The notes below the pieces were generated by a model, which saw only the letters and a list, made by a program, of their open reading frames with translations, ran no database searches and was not told where the DNA came from. Below, piece after piece: positions 1 through 10,995 of a DNA stretch of 64,000 bases. The translations under genes and the position numbers were made by a program. Numbering within the stretch: the stretch's first letter is position 1; every line of letters starts with the position of its first letter. Origin of the DNA: Homarus americanus (taxonomy: Eukaryota > Arthropoda > Malacostraca > Decapoda > Nephropidae); the NCBI RefSeq assembly GCF_018991925.1, contig NW_024736071.1, forward strand, positions 8,781,009 to 8,845,008, given 5' to 3'.

Positions 1-73
1 GCAGCGAGCGTTGGGAGAGGTGGCTGTCAGGTGAGGGTGTGGTTGAGTGTCGTGGTGTACTGTAGGTGTGGGA

Positions 74-125
74 ATATTATTATTATTATTAGTAGTAGCA
101 TTAGTAGTATTAGTAGTAGTAGTAT

Positions 126-157
<32 letters not shown>

Positions 158-158
158 T
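74..158. repeat. (TTA/TAG)n trinucleotide microsatellite
   Basis: A TTA run passes into a TAG/AGT run with a few interruptions. It lies directly upstream of the retrotransposon that ends in a second AGT run at 3582-3626, so the element may have inserted into a trinucleotide tract. Confidence 0.9.
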
Positions 159-341
159 GGATGGTTGCCCTGGGGGTAGCCTACACACCCACGCGCGCAC
201 GTATGCCCCTACTACCGGGACACAGCAGTCCAGCCTGTCACCTCTCCGCCCTGCCCTCATAAGAACCAGTATTATCTTGTGCCTGGGACTAAATCAGATG
301 TTCGGAGGCGGACGAAACTGTCGCGCAAGGTACTGTTCACT

Positions 342-1145
342 ATGCCTGGTAACAATCATTGCTGCGTCTGTGCTAACCCGAACCAAAACTGCACAAGTTG
401 TGTTTGTGCGAGAAACAACCGACCATGTGTGGATTGCAAGAAGCGAGACCAGTGTCAGAACCCACGTCGCAGGGAGCCGACACAGGTGGCCACAGTGGAT
501 ATCGCCGGGACCCAACTACCCGATGATATCCGAAATGATAGCAGTGAGTCTACTCAACCCGAAAATGTAGTACTAATAAACGCTGCTCCCTAAGTGGCAG
601 ATGTCCATGAGGAGAATGAGAGACAGCCACCTCAGTGGAATGGCATGTCGATGGAAAATGCAGACATATGGGTCAAAGAAACCTATTCAGAAATTGTCAA
701 GTGGTCGCCCGCTAACTTATTTGAACCACCCAAGTGTGGGGCCACCAAAGAAATGATTCGGGAGATGACTGGCCTCATGACTGATTACACTCAGGACCGC
801 TTCCTCGCCCCTTTAGCTCTTCAAATACTGGCAGTAATACCACATCTATTTTGTCAGAGGACACACACAAAGACAAAGCACAAAGAAAATGTGGCAGCAA
901 TGAAGAGAAGATTGGCAATGTGGCAGACTGGGGCCCTTGATGATCTCCTATGTGAAGCAAGAACACTGCAGGAGAGACTAAAAATTACGGGTGACGGAAA
1001 GCAAAACACCGATGACGTGGCAAGAAAATTTTTTAACAAAATGCGTGTGGGAAAAGTGTCTCTGGCGGCAAGATCTCTCACAGAGGAATCCTCCGGTGGA
1101 CTGATGCCAATAAACAGAGAGACATTAAAACTACTGAAAGAATAA
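342..1145 (+). pseudogene. Retrotransposon N-terminal region: Cys-rich segment and helical linker, split by a stop
   Basis: The ATG at 342 opens a segment with a tight cysteine cluster (CCVC, CTSCVC and CVDC motifs in the first 40 residues), probably a metal- or nucleic-acid-binding module. A TAA at 591 interrupts the frame. Reading continues in the same frame to 1145 with a charged, helical segment containing a GMSMENADIWV motif and a KCGATKEM motif, then stops at a TAA (1143). Because frame and family-like sequence continue across both stops, I read this as one ancestral ORF with nonsense mutations. The alternative is that 342-593 is a genuine tiny first ORF of 83 residues; the lack of a good ATG just after 593 argues against a designed second ORF start there. 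Confidence 0.65.
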
Positions 1146-2660
1146 CATCCCCCTACAAGCGACGAAGAAGGCATCAGGTTCGAGGGAGTCTATGCCCCAC
1201 CAAACGCTGTCCTGTTCGAGAAAATAACAAGAGAGATGGTGTAGAAAAAGGCACTGAAGACTCGAGGAGGAGCCGGTCCTTCAGGTCTGGATGCAAACGG
1301 GTGGAGAGTCATCCTCAGCACTAACAAGTTTGGCCCTGTAGCAAGCGATCTCTGCACTGCCATTGCCGCCCTTGCAAGAAAGCTTGCATCCTCTTGCTGC
1401 CATCACCTCCAGGCCCTGACGGCCTGCCGCCTTATTCCTCTGGAAAAGAAACCAGGATGTAGGCCTATAGGGGTGGGGGAAGTGCTGAGGCGGATCATCG
1501 GAAAATGCATAATGGAGGTGGTAAAGGATGATGTCAGGGCAGCAGCAGGGAACCTACAAGTGTGTGCTGGCCACCAGGCTGGTGGGGAGGCTGCCATTCA
1601 CGCCATGAGATTGATATTTGAGCATCGTGATTGTGAGGCCGTTCTCCTGGTGGACACTTCAAACGCATTCAACATACTTAACCGCAAGGCTGCACTGCAC
1701 AACATCAAGATCAAGTGTCCAAGCTTTACAATGTATGTTGAAAATTCGTATAGGAATCCATCAGACCTCTATGTAGTAAACAACAAGGCTCTAAGAGGTG
1801 ATACCATCTTACAGTCAACCGAGGGAACAACACAGGGGGACCCTGTTGCAATGGCAATGTATGCAATTGGCCTATCAGTGCTCCAACAAGAAATAAAATT
1901 TGAAACAACTGGGGTCAAACAAGTGGCATATGCTGATGAACTTACAGGAGCAGGAAAAGTGGAGGGCATCAAAAAGTGGTGGGACTTGGTAACATGGCGA
2001 GGTCCACAAATAGGGTACCACCCAAACGCCAGCAAGTCCTTCCTCATCGTGAAGCCAGAACATTATGAACGGGCAATGGAGGTTTTTGACGGAAATGAGG
2101 TCAAAATAACTAAGGACTGCCAAAGACATCTAGGCGCAGTAATTGGCACTGCGGACTTCAAGACCGAGTACGTAGCGGGAAAGGTGAATGAGTGGGTTAG
2201 TGAAATCCAAGCTCTGTCTGAGATTGCTAACACAGAGCCACATGCGGCCTTTGCTGCATTCACCCATGGAGTCGAGCATCGTTGGAACTACCTGATGCGT
2301 ACTATCCCTGATATCGGACCCCTCTTCCACCCTCTGGAAGAAGCTATCAGTGTCAAGTTCATTCCCAAATTAGTGAAACACCCTGACTTAACCCCAGCAG
2401 AAAGAGCACTTCTTGCACTTCCATCAAGACTGGGAGGGAGGGGACTAACAAATCCAGAGATTGCTGCCACTGAACATCAAAATTCACTTAAGCTCACGGC
2501 AGCCCTCACGGACCACATAATAGCCCAGAAAGCAACAGGGGAAGTGGATACCAGTGAAGTAAATAAGATTCGTAGGTCCATTACGACAGATCGACAGCAC
2601 TGCCAAAATGATAAGTTGCAGCAACTATTGCTGCAGGTACCAGAAAATTTGAAAAAAAGT
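1146..2660 (+). pseudogene. Retrotransposon reverse transcriptase domain (broken)
   Basis: The same frame continues from the previous segment and has one more stop (TAG at 1242). RT landmarks are: a GPSGLDANGWR segment after the stop at 1242, LIPLEKKPGCRPIGVGE (fingers), LLVDTSNAFN with the first catalytic Asp at 1653, EGTTQGDPVAMAMY (motif B), and the catalytic box as YADE at 1929-1940 where YADD is expected. The second catalytic Asp is therefore Glu, which together with the stops implies no activity. Downstream is the thumb-like region with HAAFAAFTHG and a LPSRLGGRGL motif, typical of this family. The frame is lost in an A7 run at 2652-2658, and the continuation is one base out of register. 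The stops could be real decay or, less likely, consensus error. Confidence 0.8.
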
Positions 2661-3462
2661 AGCTATAGCACAGGAGGTGGGCGCCTCGAACTGGTTAACT
2701 ACGTTACCGATAAGGGCAAATGGTTTTAGTCTTAATAAACAAGAATTTACAGATGCCATTGCTCTAAGGTACGGTCGGCCAGTAGAAGGTTTGCCTTCCC
2801 AATGTGTGTGTGGCTCTTCCTATGATGGCGATCACGCCATGGTGTGCAAGAAGTGGGGCTTCATATGCATGAGGCATGACGAGGTAAGGGATCTCACAGC
2901 AAATATGTTGAAGGAAATCTGCCGGGATGTCATGGTAGAACCGACCCTCCTTCCATTGGATGGTGAGATCTTCCAACACAGGACTTCAAACACATCTAAC
3001 GAAGCCCGTGTGGACGTCAGTGCTCGAGGATTCTGGACACAGGGACAGCGAGCTTTCTTCGACATCAGAATTTTTGATCCCATGGCCGCATGTCACCGTA
3101 ACCTAGCTCTCGATGCTGCACATAGGAGGAACGAGAACGACAAGAGAAGGGCATATGGGGAGAGAATTCAAAACGTTGATCAAGGCAGCTTCACTCCTCT
3201 AGTGTTCACAACCTCTGGTGGGATGGGACCAAGTGCAAGATGTTTCTACGCCAGACTCGCGGAGGTGATCTCCGAACAGAAGCAGCAGCCCAGAAGTTTT
3301 GTTACAGCCTGGATGAGATGTCGACTGTCTTTCTCTCTCCTTCGGTCGGCTTTGCTCTGCCTCAGGGGAACGAGAGCTTCTGCCCCAACTCCGACAACTG
3401 CTGCAGATATTGACTATGAGGCTACTGTCACTGAATGCAGCATAGATCTGCGGCTCAACTAA
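2661..3462 (+). pseudogene. Retrotransposon C-terminus: CCHC-type knuckle and restriction-like endonuclease-like segment
   Basis: This frame joins the RT frame through the A7 run and runs open to the TAA at 3460. It starts with an ASNWLTTLPI motif, then ALRYGRP, a knuckle C-V-C-x7-H-x3-C (about 2800-2845), HDEVRDLTANMLKEICRDV, and a segment with VDV followed by FFDIRIFDP. The Asp and Asp-x-Arg spacing is compatible with the PD-(D/E)xK fold of restriction-like endonucleases in site-specific LINEs; this assignment is inference. The C-terminal RCRLSFSLLRSALLCLRG is a strongly conserved end in relatives, from memory. The segment is uninterrupted for about 260 codons, so decay of the element is recent. 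Confidence 0.75.
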
Positions 3463-3581
3463 TTTAACACAGATAGGATAGCTACTTATGTATTAGGATA
3501 TTTAATATTAAGGTAATTAAATGGTGGCGAAGGTGTGGCTATTGGGGGAGGCTAGAGGCCATTTATTAAAAAAAATAAAAG

Positions 3582-3626
<45 letters not shown>
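3582..3626. repeat. (GTA)n microsatellite at the retrotransposon 3' end
   Basis: Fifteen or so uninterrupted trinucleotide units follow the A-rich end of the element. Same motif class as 74-158 on its other side. Confidence 0.9.
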
Positions 3627-3815
3627 ATGTAAAATCAATCATAATTATGGTTAATTATTTTTGTCCTATTTTCATAAAACATATCTCAATGTATCATAAT
3701 TATGGATTCTGTGTACTAGCATGTCACTAAGGTAAAAACTGAGCAGAGGTTATCAATAAGTCTAAGCGCTTACTTATATTAAAGAAGGTAGATGTATGCT
3801 GTGCAAGCGTTGAAT

Positions 3816-3816
<1 letters not shown>

Positions 3817-3868
<52 letters not shown>
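3817..3868. repeat. (CA)n microsatellite
   Basis: A perfect dinucleotide run. Confidence 0.95.
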
Positions 3869-3872
<4 letters not shown>

Positions 3873-4030
3873 TCACGAGTAAAAAACAACACATGCAGAG
3901 GCAGTTGCACACAACATACAAAACAATGCACATAAATTCAACAAAATTTAACATTAACGCATAACTTACAAGCAATAATTTTATGTCAACGCTAAAGTCT
4001 ACACAGTACACACACGCCATATACATGTAA

Positions 4031-4031
<1 letters not shown>

Positions 4032-4075
<44 letters not shown>

Positions 4076-4110
4076 TACACACACACACGCGCGTGTGAAC
4101 GCACGCACGT

Positions 4111-4153
<43 letters not shown>
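4032..4153. repeat. Compound (CA)n/(CG)n microsatellite
   Basis: Two long CA blocks flank a short alternating CG/CA/TG core at about 4071-4122. Alternating purine-pyrimidine DNA of this type can adopt Z-form. Confidence 0.9.
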
Positions 4154-4155
<2 letters not shown>

Positions 4156-4817
4156 ACTCCACACATACCACGGCAGCCTTTGCACCTAACGTAGCACATA
4201 CTGTAGCAATTTCACGTGCCATTAAAAACTAAACGCTAACTTCCAGCTGCGCGAACGCTCTCATGCCGTCGCTCACGAACGCTTCCGAGAGTCGTATTTA
4301 CGGGGGCCATGACTCACCTGTTAATGGCCAGGGTTTGTCTTTCTAATACCTACCAATTGGCCAGGTCAATTTGCAGTGACTGCCTTGCTAACTCCGCTCA
4401 CCTACACCTTCTGGCTATTTTAGGAAGGTAATTTGATTCTCATTTTCATACACGTGATTAATATTTTCTTGTTTATTTACACTTTTGTTTTGTTTTTATT
4501 TACATGTCAACGTTCATGTTTGTTTGCGATGTTTTCTTTTTCTTTCTCAATCGTTTATGGGTTATTGCTGCCATTCCTGACCTGATAGAGAGGGTTTAAT
4601 TCGCATGTAAGGGACTCAATTTTTTTTTACAAGGACGGTTAGAACGGTAATATTATAGCTGCTCGTGGTTAGTGTTGTTGTTATTCATTCTCTTAGTTAG
4701 GTACTTGGGTGGTTAAAGGGTTGTTTTACGTTGTTATTGTCTTGTTAATGATTTTATTTTTACTCTAGTTTTCACCTCTATCACTCAGTTAAATGAATGA
4801 TAAGTATAACGGAAATA
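4154..4817. other. Unique AT-rich DNA, no gene seen
   Basis: No ORF of note and no recognised motif. 4230-4440 is less AT-rich than the rest and contains several CpGs, but I can assign nothing to it. Confidence 0.6.
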
Positions 4818-4849
4818 CAGCAACAACAACAACAACTATTACTGTAATG

Positions 4850-4908
<59 letters not shown>

Positions 4909-4986
4909 CATCTTAGATACCACTACACATAACACAACCGACTTACAAATAGTACATTGTTGTTGTTGTTGTTATTATTATTATTA
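4818..4986. repeat. Compound trinucleotide tracts (CAA)n, (AAT)n, (GTT/ATT)n
   Basis: (CAA) at 4818-4837, (AAT) at 4849-4908, and (TTG)/(TTA) at about 4959-4986, separated by short unique spacers. Confidence 0.9.
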
Positions 4987-5096
4987 GTTTGTTCACTAAC
5001 TCCGAATTACATAAACTTTTCCTCACACACACACACACTTGCTGGCTGCCAAGCATTTCTGAGTCAGGTGTATGTGTAGTGTTATTTATCTTTGTT

Positions 5097-5352
5097 GTGT
5101 ACACTTAGCCTCATGTTGTGTACACCTGGTCTCGTGTTGTGTTGTGTACACCTGACTTCGTGTTGAGTAATTCTGGCATCGTTCTGTGTACACCTGGCCT
5201 CGTGTTGTGTACACCTGGTCTGTTGTGTACGCCTGGTCTCGTGTTGTGTACACCTGGCCTCGTGTTGTATACACCTGGTCTCGTGTTTTGTACCCCTGGC
5301 CTCGTGTTGTATACACCTGGCCTCGTTCTGTGCACCTGGTCTCGTGTTGTCG
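5097..5352. repeat. 21-bp minisatellite
   Basis: About twelve copies of a unit with core TCGTGTTGTGTACACCTGG. A 21-bp unit keeps reading frames open on both strands, which explains several short ORFs here that I do not regard as genes. Confidence 0.9.
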
Positions 5353-5527
5353 CCATGAAGTTAGTGTGTATTTGCTGCATCAACAGTTACGGGACTAACA
5401 CTAGACATCTGTACACACCGCCCGTGATACGACCTGACCTGGCTTATGGTGGTGCCTGCTGTGTTAGTTGACAGGGGGAGGGGTGGGGACGGAGGATTGG
5501 TGGAAGGATGTAAGAAAGGAGGGAGGG

Positions 5528-5622
5528 TTAGAGAGAGAGAGGGGGGGGGATGGTGTTAGAAATGGTGGAATTGGAGAGGAATTTGAAGGATAGAGAGAGA
5601 GAAAGAGTGTGTGTGTGTGTGT
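5528..5622. repeat. Short (GA)n, G-run and (GT)n tracts
   Basis: Purine-rich GA blocks with a run of G, then a perfect GT run at about 5606-5621. Confidence 0.8.
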
Positions 5623-5635
5623 TGGTTTTCGTCAC

Positions 5636-6035
5636 CATCACTAAAAGAACAGCAACCTGATCACTGTCACTATCACCATCAACCTCTCTCACTATCACCA
5701 TCACCACCAACCTTCCTCACTGACACCATCACCACCATCCTCCCTCACTATTACCATCACCACCAACTTCCCTCACTATCACCATCACCACCAACCTCCT
5801 TCACTGTTATGATCACCACCAACTTCCCTCATTGTCACCATCACCACCAACCTCCTTCAAAGCCTTCATTGTCACCATCATCATCAACCTCTCTCACTGT
5901 CACCATCATCACCAACCTTCACTGCCACCATCACCACCAACCTCCCTCACAGTCACCATCACCAACCCCTCATTATCACCAAAAGCAGAAGCCCTTCACT
6001 ATCACCATCATCACTATCCCCAGGCGCCTAGTCGT
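5636..6035. repeat. Degenerate ~27-bp CAC/ATC-rich minisatellite
   Basis: Repeated blocks of CCTCACTATCACCATCACC followed by ACCAAC, diverged and of variable length. C-rich on the plus strand. Confidence 0.85.
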
Positions 6036-6299
6036 CACCATGCCTTAAGTCCATCTTCAATATGCTTTACCTTACGTCAATACCTTTTAAGAAAATTATC
6101 ATATTGTCATAAAACAGCAACTTTATATCTGTTAATTTAAACCATCAAGTGAATAACAAATATTATACCACATGATGTAATTATCGTAATATAAATAGTC
6201 ATGATGAGAAGAAAAAAACAATGGTACAGTATTTTACTTTTTCACCGAAATTTAGAAAAAAAATTGACTTAATTAGACTTTAAATAATATTTCACTCAG

Positions 6300-8596
6300 T
6301 TATGGTCATGGCCGTCTCTCTGCATCTTCTACCTTCGTGTATGGTTGTGGCCGTCTCTGCATCTTTCACTGCATGGTTGCGTCATCTGCATCTTCTACCT
6401 TCGTGTATGGTTGTGCCGTCTCTGCATCTTCACCCGTGTATGGTTGCTGGCCGTCTCTCTGCATCTTCTACCTTCGTGTATGGTTGTGGCCGTCTCTCTG
6501 CATCTTCTACCTTCGGTATGATCTATGGCCCTTCTGCATCTTCTACTCGTGTATGGTCATGGCTGTCTCTCCATCTTCTACCTCGTGTATGGTTACCGTC
6601 TCTCTGTTACCTTCGTGTATGGTTGTGGCCGTCTCCTGCATCTTCTACCTTCGTGTATGGTTGTGGCCGTCTCTGCATCTTCTACCTTCGTGTATGGTCA
6701 TGGCCGTCTCTCTGCATCTTCTACCTTCGTGTATGGTCATGGCCGTCTCTGCATCTTCAACTTCGTGTATGGTTGTGGCCGTCTCTCTGCATCTTCTACC
6801 TTCGTATGGTTGTGTCTACCTGCATCTTCACCTTCGTGTATGGTTGTGGCCGTCTCTGCATCTTCTACCTTCGTGTATGGTTGTGGCCGTCTCTCTGCAT
6901 CTTCTACCTTCGTGTATGGTCATGGCCGTCTCTCTGCATCTTCTACTGTGTATGGTTGTGGCCGTCTCTCTGCATCTTCTACCTTCTGTATGGTTGTGGC
7001 CGTCTCTCGCATCTTCCACTCGTGTATGGTTGTGGCCAGTCTCTGCATCTTCTACCTTCGTGTATGGTCATGGCCGTCTCTTCTGCATCTTCTACCTTCG
7101 TGTATGGTTGTGGCCGTCTCTCTGCATCTTCTACCTTCGTGTATGGTTGTGACCGTCTCTCTGCATCTTCTACCTTCGTGTATGGTCATGGTCACTTCCT
7201 CTGCATCTTCTACCTTCGTATGGTTGTGGCTGTCTCTGCATCTTCTACCTTCGTGTATGGTTGTGGCCGTCTCCGCATCTTCTACCTTCAAAGTGGTTGT
7301 GGCCGTCCTCTGCATCTTCTACCTTCGTGTATGGTTGTAGGCCGTCTCTATATTCTTCACCTCGTGTATGGTTGTGACCGTCTCTCTGCATCTTCACCTT
7401 CGTGTATGGTTGTGTCTCTCTGCATCTTCTACCTCTTGCATGGTTGTACCGTCTCTCTGCATCTTCTACCTTCGTGTATGGTTGTACGTCTCTCTGCATC
7501 TTCTAATTGTGTATGGTTGTGGCCGTCTCTCTGCATCTCTACCTTCGTGTATGGTTGTGGCCGTCTCTCTGCATCTTCTACCTTCGTGTATGGTCAGGCT
7601 GTCTCTGCATCTTCTACCTTCGTGTATGGTCGCGGCTGTCTCTCTGCATCTTCTACCTCGTGTATGGTCATGGCCGTCTCCTCTGCATCTTCTACCTCTT
7701 CGTGTGTGGCTGTCCTCTGCATCTTCACTGTGTATGGTTGTGTCTCCATCTCCAACCGTGTATGTATTGGTCTTCCTGCATCTTCTACCTCTGTGATGGT
7801 TGGACCGTCTCTCTCTGCATCTCTACTTTCGTGTATGTCACGTCACTCTGCATCTTCTACCTTCGTGTATATTGTGGCGTCACTCTGCATCTTCTACCTT
7901 CGTGTATGGTTGTATTGCCCTCTGCATCTTCTACCTTCGTGTATGGTTGTGGCCGTCTCTCTGCATCTTCTACCTTCGTGTATGGTTGTTGGCCACTCCC
8001 AATGCTCTCACCTTCGTGTATGGTCATGCTGTCTCTCTGCATCTTCTACTTCGTGTATGGTCATGGCCGTCTCTCTGCATTTCAACCTTCCTGTGTTTAC
8101 CCCCTGCATCTCTACTTCTGTGTATGGTTGTACTGCCCTCTGCATCTTCTACCTTCGTGTATGGTCAGGTCACATCTGCATCTTCTACCTTCGTGTATGG
8201 TTGTGGCCGTCTCTCTGCATCTTCTACCTTCGTGTATGGTTGTGGCCCTCTCCTGCATCTTCTACTTCGTGTATGGTTGTACGTCTCTCTGCATCTTCTA
8301 CCTTCGTGTATGGTTGTGGCTGGCCTCTGCATCTTCTACCTTTGTGTATGGTTGTGTCCTCTGCATCTTCTACCTGTGTATGGTTGTGGCGCCTCTCTGC
8401 ATCTCTACTTCGTGTATGGTTGTGCCATCTCAGACTTCCACCTTCGTGGTTGTGGCCACTCTGCATCTTCACCTCCTAGGTGGCCGTCTCTCTCGCATCT
8501 TCTACCTGTGCACCTCTCTGCATCACTGGTTGTGGCCGTCACTCTGCATCTTCTACCTTCGTGTATGGTTAGCCTACTCTGCATCTTCAACCTAGA
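6300..8596. repeat. 39-bp minisatellite array, about 59 units' worth
   Basis: The unit contains CTTCGTGTATGGTTGTGGCC and TCTCTGCATCTTCTAC. Because 39 is divisible by three, long ORFs run through the array (one of 725 codons at 6302-8479), giving a repeated SASSTFVYGCGRL peptide. Units carry many 1-10 base deletions and substitutions (for example GGTCATGG for GGTTGTGG), and the apparent frame hops between three phases. I see no start context, splice signals or non-repeat domain, so I do not call a gene. Confidence 0.95.
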
Positions 8597-9200
8597 ACTG
8601 AGCTTTGGTGATATTCAAACCCTTTACTTTCCAGTTTGAAGATTTTTTTCTCGAAAACAAAACCGACTTCTGTATTGTACATCAGTCATTCAGCACCTCA
8701 AACCCGAGTATGCGACCGGGTGAGTGATCCATAGTGTGAGGAACAATGTTACCCTCCCTCCCTGCCTGCCTCCTCCCTTCCTCACCATCCCCCAGACTCA
8801 GCCAGGGTAGGAAGGAAGGCAGGGTTATTAATGAGGAGTGCTCGATGTTTTACAAAGACGCGAATGTTTGAGCGCTGCTTACGCCCCAATCATTACCCGT
8901 GTATAAAATATCGCGCATTATGCCTTTGATCAGCGGCGGAAACTTTTTTAAAGCCTTCCCAGGGTAAAAATTCATATTTCATGAGCCCCGGCAACATTTA
9001 GAAATCTGTAATCACATGCCGAAATATAAGTTTGTTGACATTACCAGCCCATAACGCAAGCGCATTTTCATCAATTATTCAGTCGAATCAATCAGTCGGT
9101 AAGGTAACGGAGGCTTTGTTTTCGCCTGGCTGGATTATTAATTCAGCGGAGAACATGTAAATTATTGAATATTTCCTACTCACTTGGAATCTCTCCCTAG
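8597..9200. other. Unique mixed-composition DNA between two arrays
   Basis: No convincing ORF. It contains several CpGs and AT-rich homeodomain-core-like motifs (ATTAAT at about 8827 and 9138), in sequence of normal complexity. It could be ordinary intergenic DNA or a conserved noncoding element; only comparison can tell. Confidence 0.4.
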
Positions 9201-9201
9201 C

Positions 9202-9560
9202 GGTGGTGATGGTGAGGGTGGTGAGGATGGTGGTGGTGGTGATGAGGATAGTGGTGGTGATGAGTGGTGAGATAGTGCATGGTGGTGGTGATGGTAAGGA
9301 TGTTGGTGGTGGTGAGGATGGTGGTGGTGGTGGTGAGGATGGTGGTGGTGGTGGTGAGGATGGTGTGGTGGTGGTGAGGATAGTGGTGGTGGTAAGGATG
9401 GTGGAGATGGTGAAGATGATGGTGGTGGTGGTGAGGATGGTAAGAATGGTGGTGATGGTAAAGGTGGTGCGAATGATGAGGGTGGTGAGAATGGTGAGGG
9501 TGGTGAGATTGGTGAGGGTGGTGAGAATGGTGAGGGTGGTGAGAATGGTAAAGGTGATGG
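9202..9560. repeat. GGT/GAT-rich minisatellite
   Basis: Plus strand is G-rich and built from GGTGGT and GAGGATGGT blocks. 9478-9550 is more regular, with an 18-bp period (GAGGGTGGTGAGAATGGT). The ORFs on both strands here are by-products of trinucleotide periodicity. Confidence 0.9.
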
Positions 9561-10454
9561 TGACAAAATTCAACCGGTCTTCTTACTGGTAAAGATGATA
9601 TACGTTCCCCACCTTGACTATATAATTTCTTCTATCAGAAAATTATAAATGGATTACAATAATTTCTTATGTTTTTATTCACTAAAAGGTCGCATTAGAC
9701 GTGTCTAGGATTCGAACTCGTGTCATGAGCAGTGCCACATCCGAACACTTCCATCAACACCTCCAGGAAACGGATTCGAATCTTATGTGGGGAGTGATGT
9801 GCCCTTAAACCACGGAGTTTCCTATTATTCTGTCTGTCACATCAACATGTGCGGTCGTCTCTCTGGCTAAAATCTCCCTCGTTTCATGGAAGCCAACGTG
9901 TGTTCTGCCCTTTTTCCCAAATTAGGTGTTTACACAGAAGGGGCTCAAGTCATTGCCTTTTCTATTATAATTTTTCCATTATCAAATTTTCTCCTAAAGT
10001 CTTAACTATTGTACATTTACACAACCACACATACACACGAATACAAATACTAAAACAAACTCAAAACAAACACACATACAAAAAAAAAACATACAGTAAA
10101 AAATACTCAACTGATCATTTACCTCAGACAAAGATAAATCGATCGGTTACTATGGCAACTTAATGACTCGTCTTCTGGGACACCGATAATAGTTCCATTT
10201 ACCCAGTCCTTTATGAACACAAACTGATTAAAAAGATATCCACTGTAAATAAAGTTTAAAACCTCTTTGACTGTTTGACCTTACCCACACTAAGGATGCA
10301 TCCACGCTTCAATAACTTTTTGTTGCATGATATAAAAATAAGCGGCACGAATTTTAATTGGTAATCTGGTTAGCTGTGCCGATAGTAGATGCCATGTGCT
10401 AATCAAGGAGGAAGAGGAGAATAAGGTACTTGTAAGCCCGGACCTACGGCCTAG
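9561..10454. other. Unique AT-rich DNA, no gene seen
   Basis: Mostly AT-rich. Short ORFs show no recognisable domain. 9700-9790 contains tRNA B-box-like strings, discussed under rejected items. Confidence 0.5.
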
Positions 10455-10995
10455 AAAAACAGTGCGTTAGTGTTCGAAATAAGGCAAACAGAGTATTGGG
10501 TTTTATATCTAGAAGTGTAAGTAATAAGAGTGCAGAGGTCTTATTGCAACTCGTCAGGCCGCACCTCGATTATGCGGTTCAGTTCTGGTGCCCTTATTAT
10601 AGAATGGATATCAATTCACTAGAGTCGGTGCAGCGAAGAATGACAAAAATGATTCCGGGACTTAGAAACCTTCCATATCAGGATAGGTTAAAGAAACTTA
10701 ACTTGCATTCCCTAGAAAGACGAAGAGTGCGGGGAGATATGATAGAAGTATTTAAGTGGGTGAAAGGAATCAATAAAGGGATATAGATAAAGTTCTTATA
10801 ATATCCGAGCAGGATAGGACTTGGAGCAAAGGATTTAAGTTGATAAGTTTAGGTTTAGGAGGAGATAGGAAGAAACTGGTTCACAAATAGGGTGGTGGAC
10901 GAGTGGAACAAGCTTAGCAACTTTGTAGTAAGTTCTGGGACTCTGGGAAGTTTCAAAAGGAGGCTAGATAGATTCATGGATGATAGAGAGTGGTA
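10455..10995 (+). pseudogene. LINE reverse transcriptase C-terminus (broken)
   Basis: Visible motifs are VRNKANRVLGFISRS, LVRPHLDYAVQFWCPYY, LESVQRRMTKMIPGLRNLPY, DRLKKLNLHSLERRR and GDMIEVFKWVKG. These are the hallmark C-terminal blocks of CR1/Jockey-type RT proteins after the catalytic palm, which is missing because of truncation. A TAG at 10784 ends the open frame. Beyond it, homologous-looking sequence continues in shifted frames (NWFTNRVVDEWNKLS, then GSFKRRLDRFMDD) to about 10985. The piece is therefore a frameshifted relic and makes no functional product. Confidence 0.8.

Larger units (their letters stand above)
159..3580 (+). mobile_element. Non-LTR retrotransposon, near full length, with C-terminal zinc finger and endonuclease-like segment
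   Basis: The coding region runs from about 342 to 3462 in one frame, apart from three stop codons (591, 1143, 1242) and one frameshift near 2652-2658. Domain order is a Cys-rich N-terminus, a reverse transcriptase, a CCHC-type knuckle and a D-x(n)-D-x-R restriction-like segment. That order is known from LINEs that use a restriction-like endonuclease (R2/NeSL/R4-type groups), and I do not assign a clade. No AP-endonuclease domain is seen upstream. After the last stop there is a short 3' UTR of about 115 bp with an A-rich end (3567-3580), then (GTA)n. The 5' boundary is not defined by the sequence; position 159 is simply the end of the flanking microsatellite. Very similar proteins occur in many copies in cnidarian and other invertebrate genomes, from memory and not searched. 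Confidence 0.8.

Noticed and set aside
6302..8479. 725-codon ORF with a repeated SASSTFVYGC peptide
   Set aside because: It is produced by the 39-bp tandem unit (a multiple of three). No non-repeat domain, start context or splice signal is visible, and the frame hops between units.
9700..9790. tRNA or SINE on the strength of ATTCGAACTC/ATTCGAATC strings
   Set aside because: B-box-like matches occur in both orientations, but no A box at the right distance and no cloverleaf could be drawn.
9849..10163. 104-codon ORF as a gene
   Set aside because: Low-complexity Lys/Thr/His content from AT-rich DNA with CA runs, and no recognised domain.
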